Below are positions 5,715 to 6,396 of a stretch of DNA of 6,396 nucleotides, one piece after another (positions within the stretch are counted from its first letter, which is position 1; every line of letters begins with the position of its first letter). Under the pieces are notes generated by a model. It was not told where the DNA came from and made no database searches. It saw only the letters and a program-made list of their open reading frames with translations. This stretch comes from a bacterium (GTDB lineage: Bacteria; Coprothermobacterota; Coprothermobacteria; Coprothermobacterales; JAADFF01): NCBI GenBank assembly GCA_027063755.1, contig JAMORD010000111.1, positions 1 to 6,396 on the forward strand, given 5' to 3'. The position numbers were made by a program, and so were the translations under genes.

Positions 5715-6396
5715 AGGGAAAAGGAAGAAACTGGCCATTAGTATAGTAGGTCTTACCGCTTCAGGTAAGACCTCTTTTCTACATAATGTTCTTGATTTTC
5801 TTGTAGCAGAAGGTGTGTCATTCATTACCATTTCCGTAGACAGTGGTGCCGTTTATAAATACCTTGACATTGGCACGGCCAAGCCCACACCAGAAGAGAT
5901 AGAAAAATACAATTATCGTCTTGTCAATGTTGTTTCTCCCTGTGAGAGATATTCTTTGGCGAGGTTTATCAAAGATACCGATGAGGTTTTGAGACATGCA
6001 GATACCGATGTCGTGTTTATTATTGGAGGTACACCTTTGTATTTTTATACCCTTGTTGGAGAAAGTGGTTATGTACCTGTGCAACCAGATAGTGCTATAA
6101 GAAATCATTTAAGACAGATTGCAAATGAGCGTGGCAGTAGGTACATTTACAATCTTATGAAGGCTCTTGATCCTATATCTGCTGAGAAGATACATCCCAA
6201 TGATGTCAAACGCATTATTCGCACCATAGAAATTAATCTTTCTACGGGTAAGATGCGAACATATGCTACAGAATATTACACTTATTTTCAGATGCACTTT
6301 TCCGAGCGAAGGTATATTTTGCTTCCACCTCCGGATATTCTTAGAGAACGCATTTATAAAAGAACGCATATGATGTTTCAGATGGGATTTGTTGAA
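5698..6396 (+). CDS. miaA: tRNA dimethylallyltransferase MiaA, 3'-truncated
   Basis: MiaA transfers a dimethylallyl group to N6 of A37 in tRNA, the step before MiaB. The frame is open from the ATG at 5698 to the window edge (233 codons of about 300), so the C-terminal part is missing. Motifs: P-loop GLTASGKT (18-25; usual GPTASGKT), DSGAVYKYLDIGTAKPTPEE from D48, IIGGTPLYFYTL, and IHPNDVKRIIRTIEINLSTGK with H166-P167-N168-D169. The usual HHL/HRL motif is YRL here. The start overlaps the miaB stop by 17 nt and lacks a Shine-Dalgarno sequence. The first 11 residues (MEEKYRGKRKK) form a charged extension. An alternative is a CTG at 5731 with AAGGA at 5721-5725, which would begin nearer the family's normal N-terminus. 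A perfect hairpin with a T-rich tail overlaps the P-loop codons. Family assignment is secure. Confidence 0.94.
   Translation, partial: MEEKYRGKRKKLAISIVGLTASGKTSFLHNVLDFLVAEGVSFITISVDSGAVYKYLDIGTAKPTPEEIEKYNYRLVNVVSPCERYSLARFIKDTDEVLRHADTDVVFIIGGTPLYFYTLVGESGYVPVQPDSAIRNHLRQIANERGSRYIYNLMKALDPISAEKIHPNDVKRIIRTIEINLSTGKMRTYATEYYTYFQMHFSERRYILLPPPDILRERIYKRTHMMFQMGFVE
5748..5780 (+). terminator. Terminator-like stem-loop within miaA (attenuator candidate)
   Basis: AGGTCTTACC (5748-5757) and GGTAAGACCT (5764-5773) form a perfect 10-bp stem with the 6-nt loop GCTTCA, followed by the T-rich tract CTTTTCT (5774-5780). This has the form of an intrinsic terminator, of medium strength because the stem is only half G+C and the T tract is interrupted. 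It begins 50 nt inside miaA and covers the P-loop codons, so it cannot be the end of the transcription unit. Translating ribosomes would disrupt it; untranslated RNA could fold and stop polymerase. Confidence 0.45.

Noticed and set aside
5864-5869. Perfect TTGACA inside miaA
   Set aside because: No -10-like sequence follows at suitable spacing; it encodes part of the conserved LDIGTAKP motif.

Overview
The window is a densely packed bacterial housekeeping segment with every gene on the + strand. Sampled lines are about 40-43% G+C. In order it holds: the 3' part of thpR (RNA 2',3'-cyclic phosphodiesterase), recA, recX, rny (RNase Y), a YmdB-type metallophosphoesterase gene, miaB, and the 5' part of miaA. 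Both window edges cut through genes. No mobile element, tRNA, rRNA or CRISPR array is visible.

The order recA-recX-rny-ymdB-miaB is the conserved backbone known from Firmicutes and some deep-branching thermophilic lineages. RNase Y, AGGAGG-type ribosome binding sites and a GTG start on rny fit that picture. The usual Firmicutes neighbours spoVS (before miaB) and mutS-mutL (between miaB and miaA) are absent; miaB and miaA overlap directly. The proteins are recognisable but diverged at normally conserved positions: RecA has GNEGSGKTT instead of GPESSGKTT and two His-to-Asn changes, and the YmdB-type protein has GGH where the family has GNH. This points to a poorly sampled lineage, but I cannot name the organism.

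Layout: thpR ends at 465. Its stop codon forms part of a perfect extended -10 element (463-471), the only promoter-like signal I trust. It is followed by a 40-nt gap with a strong ribosome binding site and then recA. From recA to the right edge the genes are joined without a break: recA/recX overlap by 11 nt, recX/rny are 3 nt apart, rny/ymdB overlap by 4 nt (ATGA), ymdB/miaB overlap by 11 nt and miaB/miaA by 17 nt. This looks like one translationally coupled operon.

The genes form functional pairs: RecA with its modulator RecX; membrane-anchored RNase Y with the YmdB-type phosphodiesterase; and MiaA with MiaB, which act in sequence on A37 of tRNAs. The most unexplained signals are not genes. 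They are two perfect stem-loops inside the early coding regions of recX (9 bp) and miaA (10 bp, followed by a T-rich tract), both in genes whose start codon has little or no Shine-Dalgarno sequence, and a Shine-Dalgarno-led ATG-TGA start-stop unit at the recA/recX junction. Together they suggest internal tuning of downstream output, which is inference.
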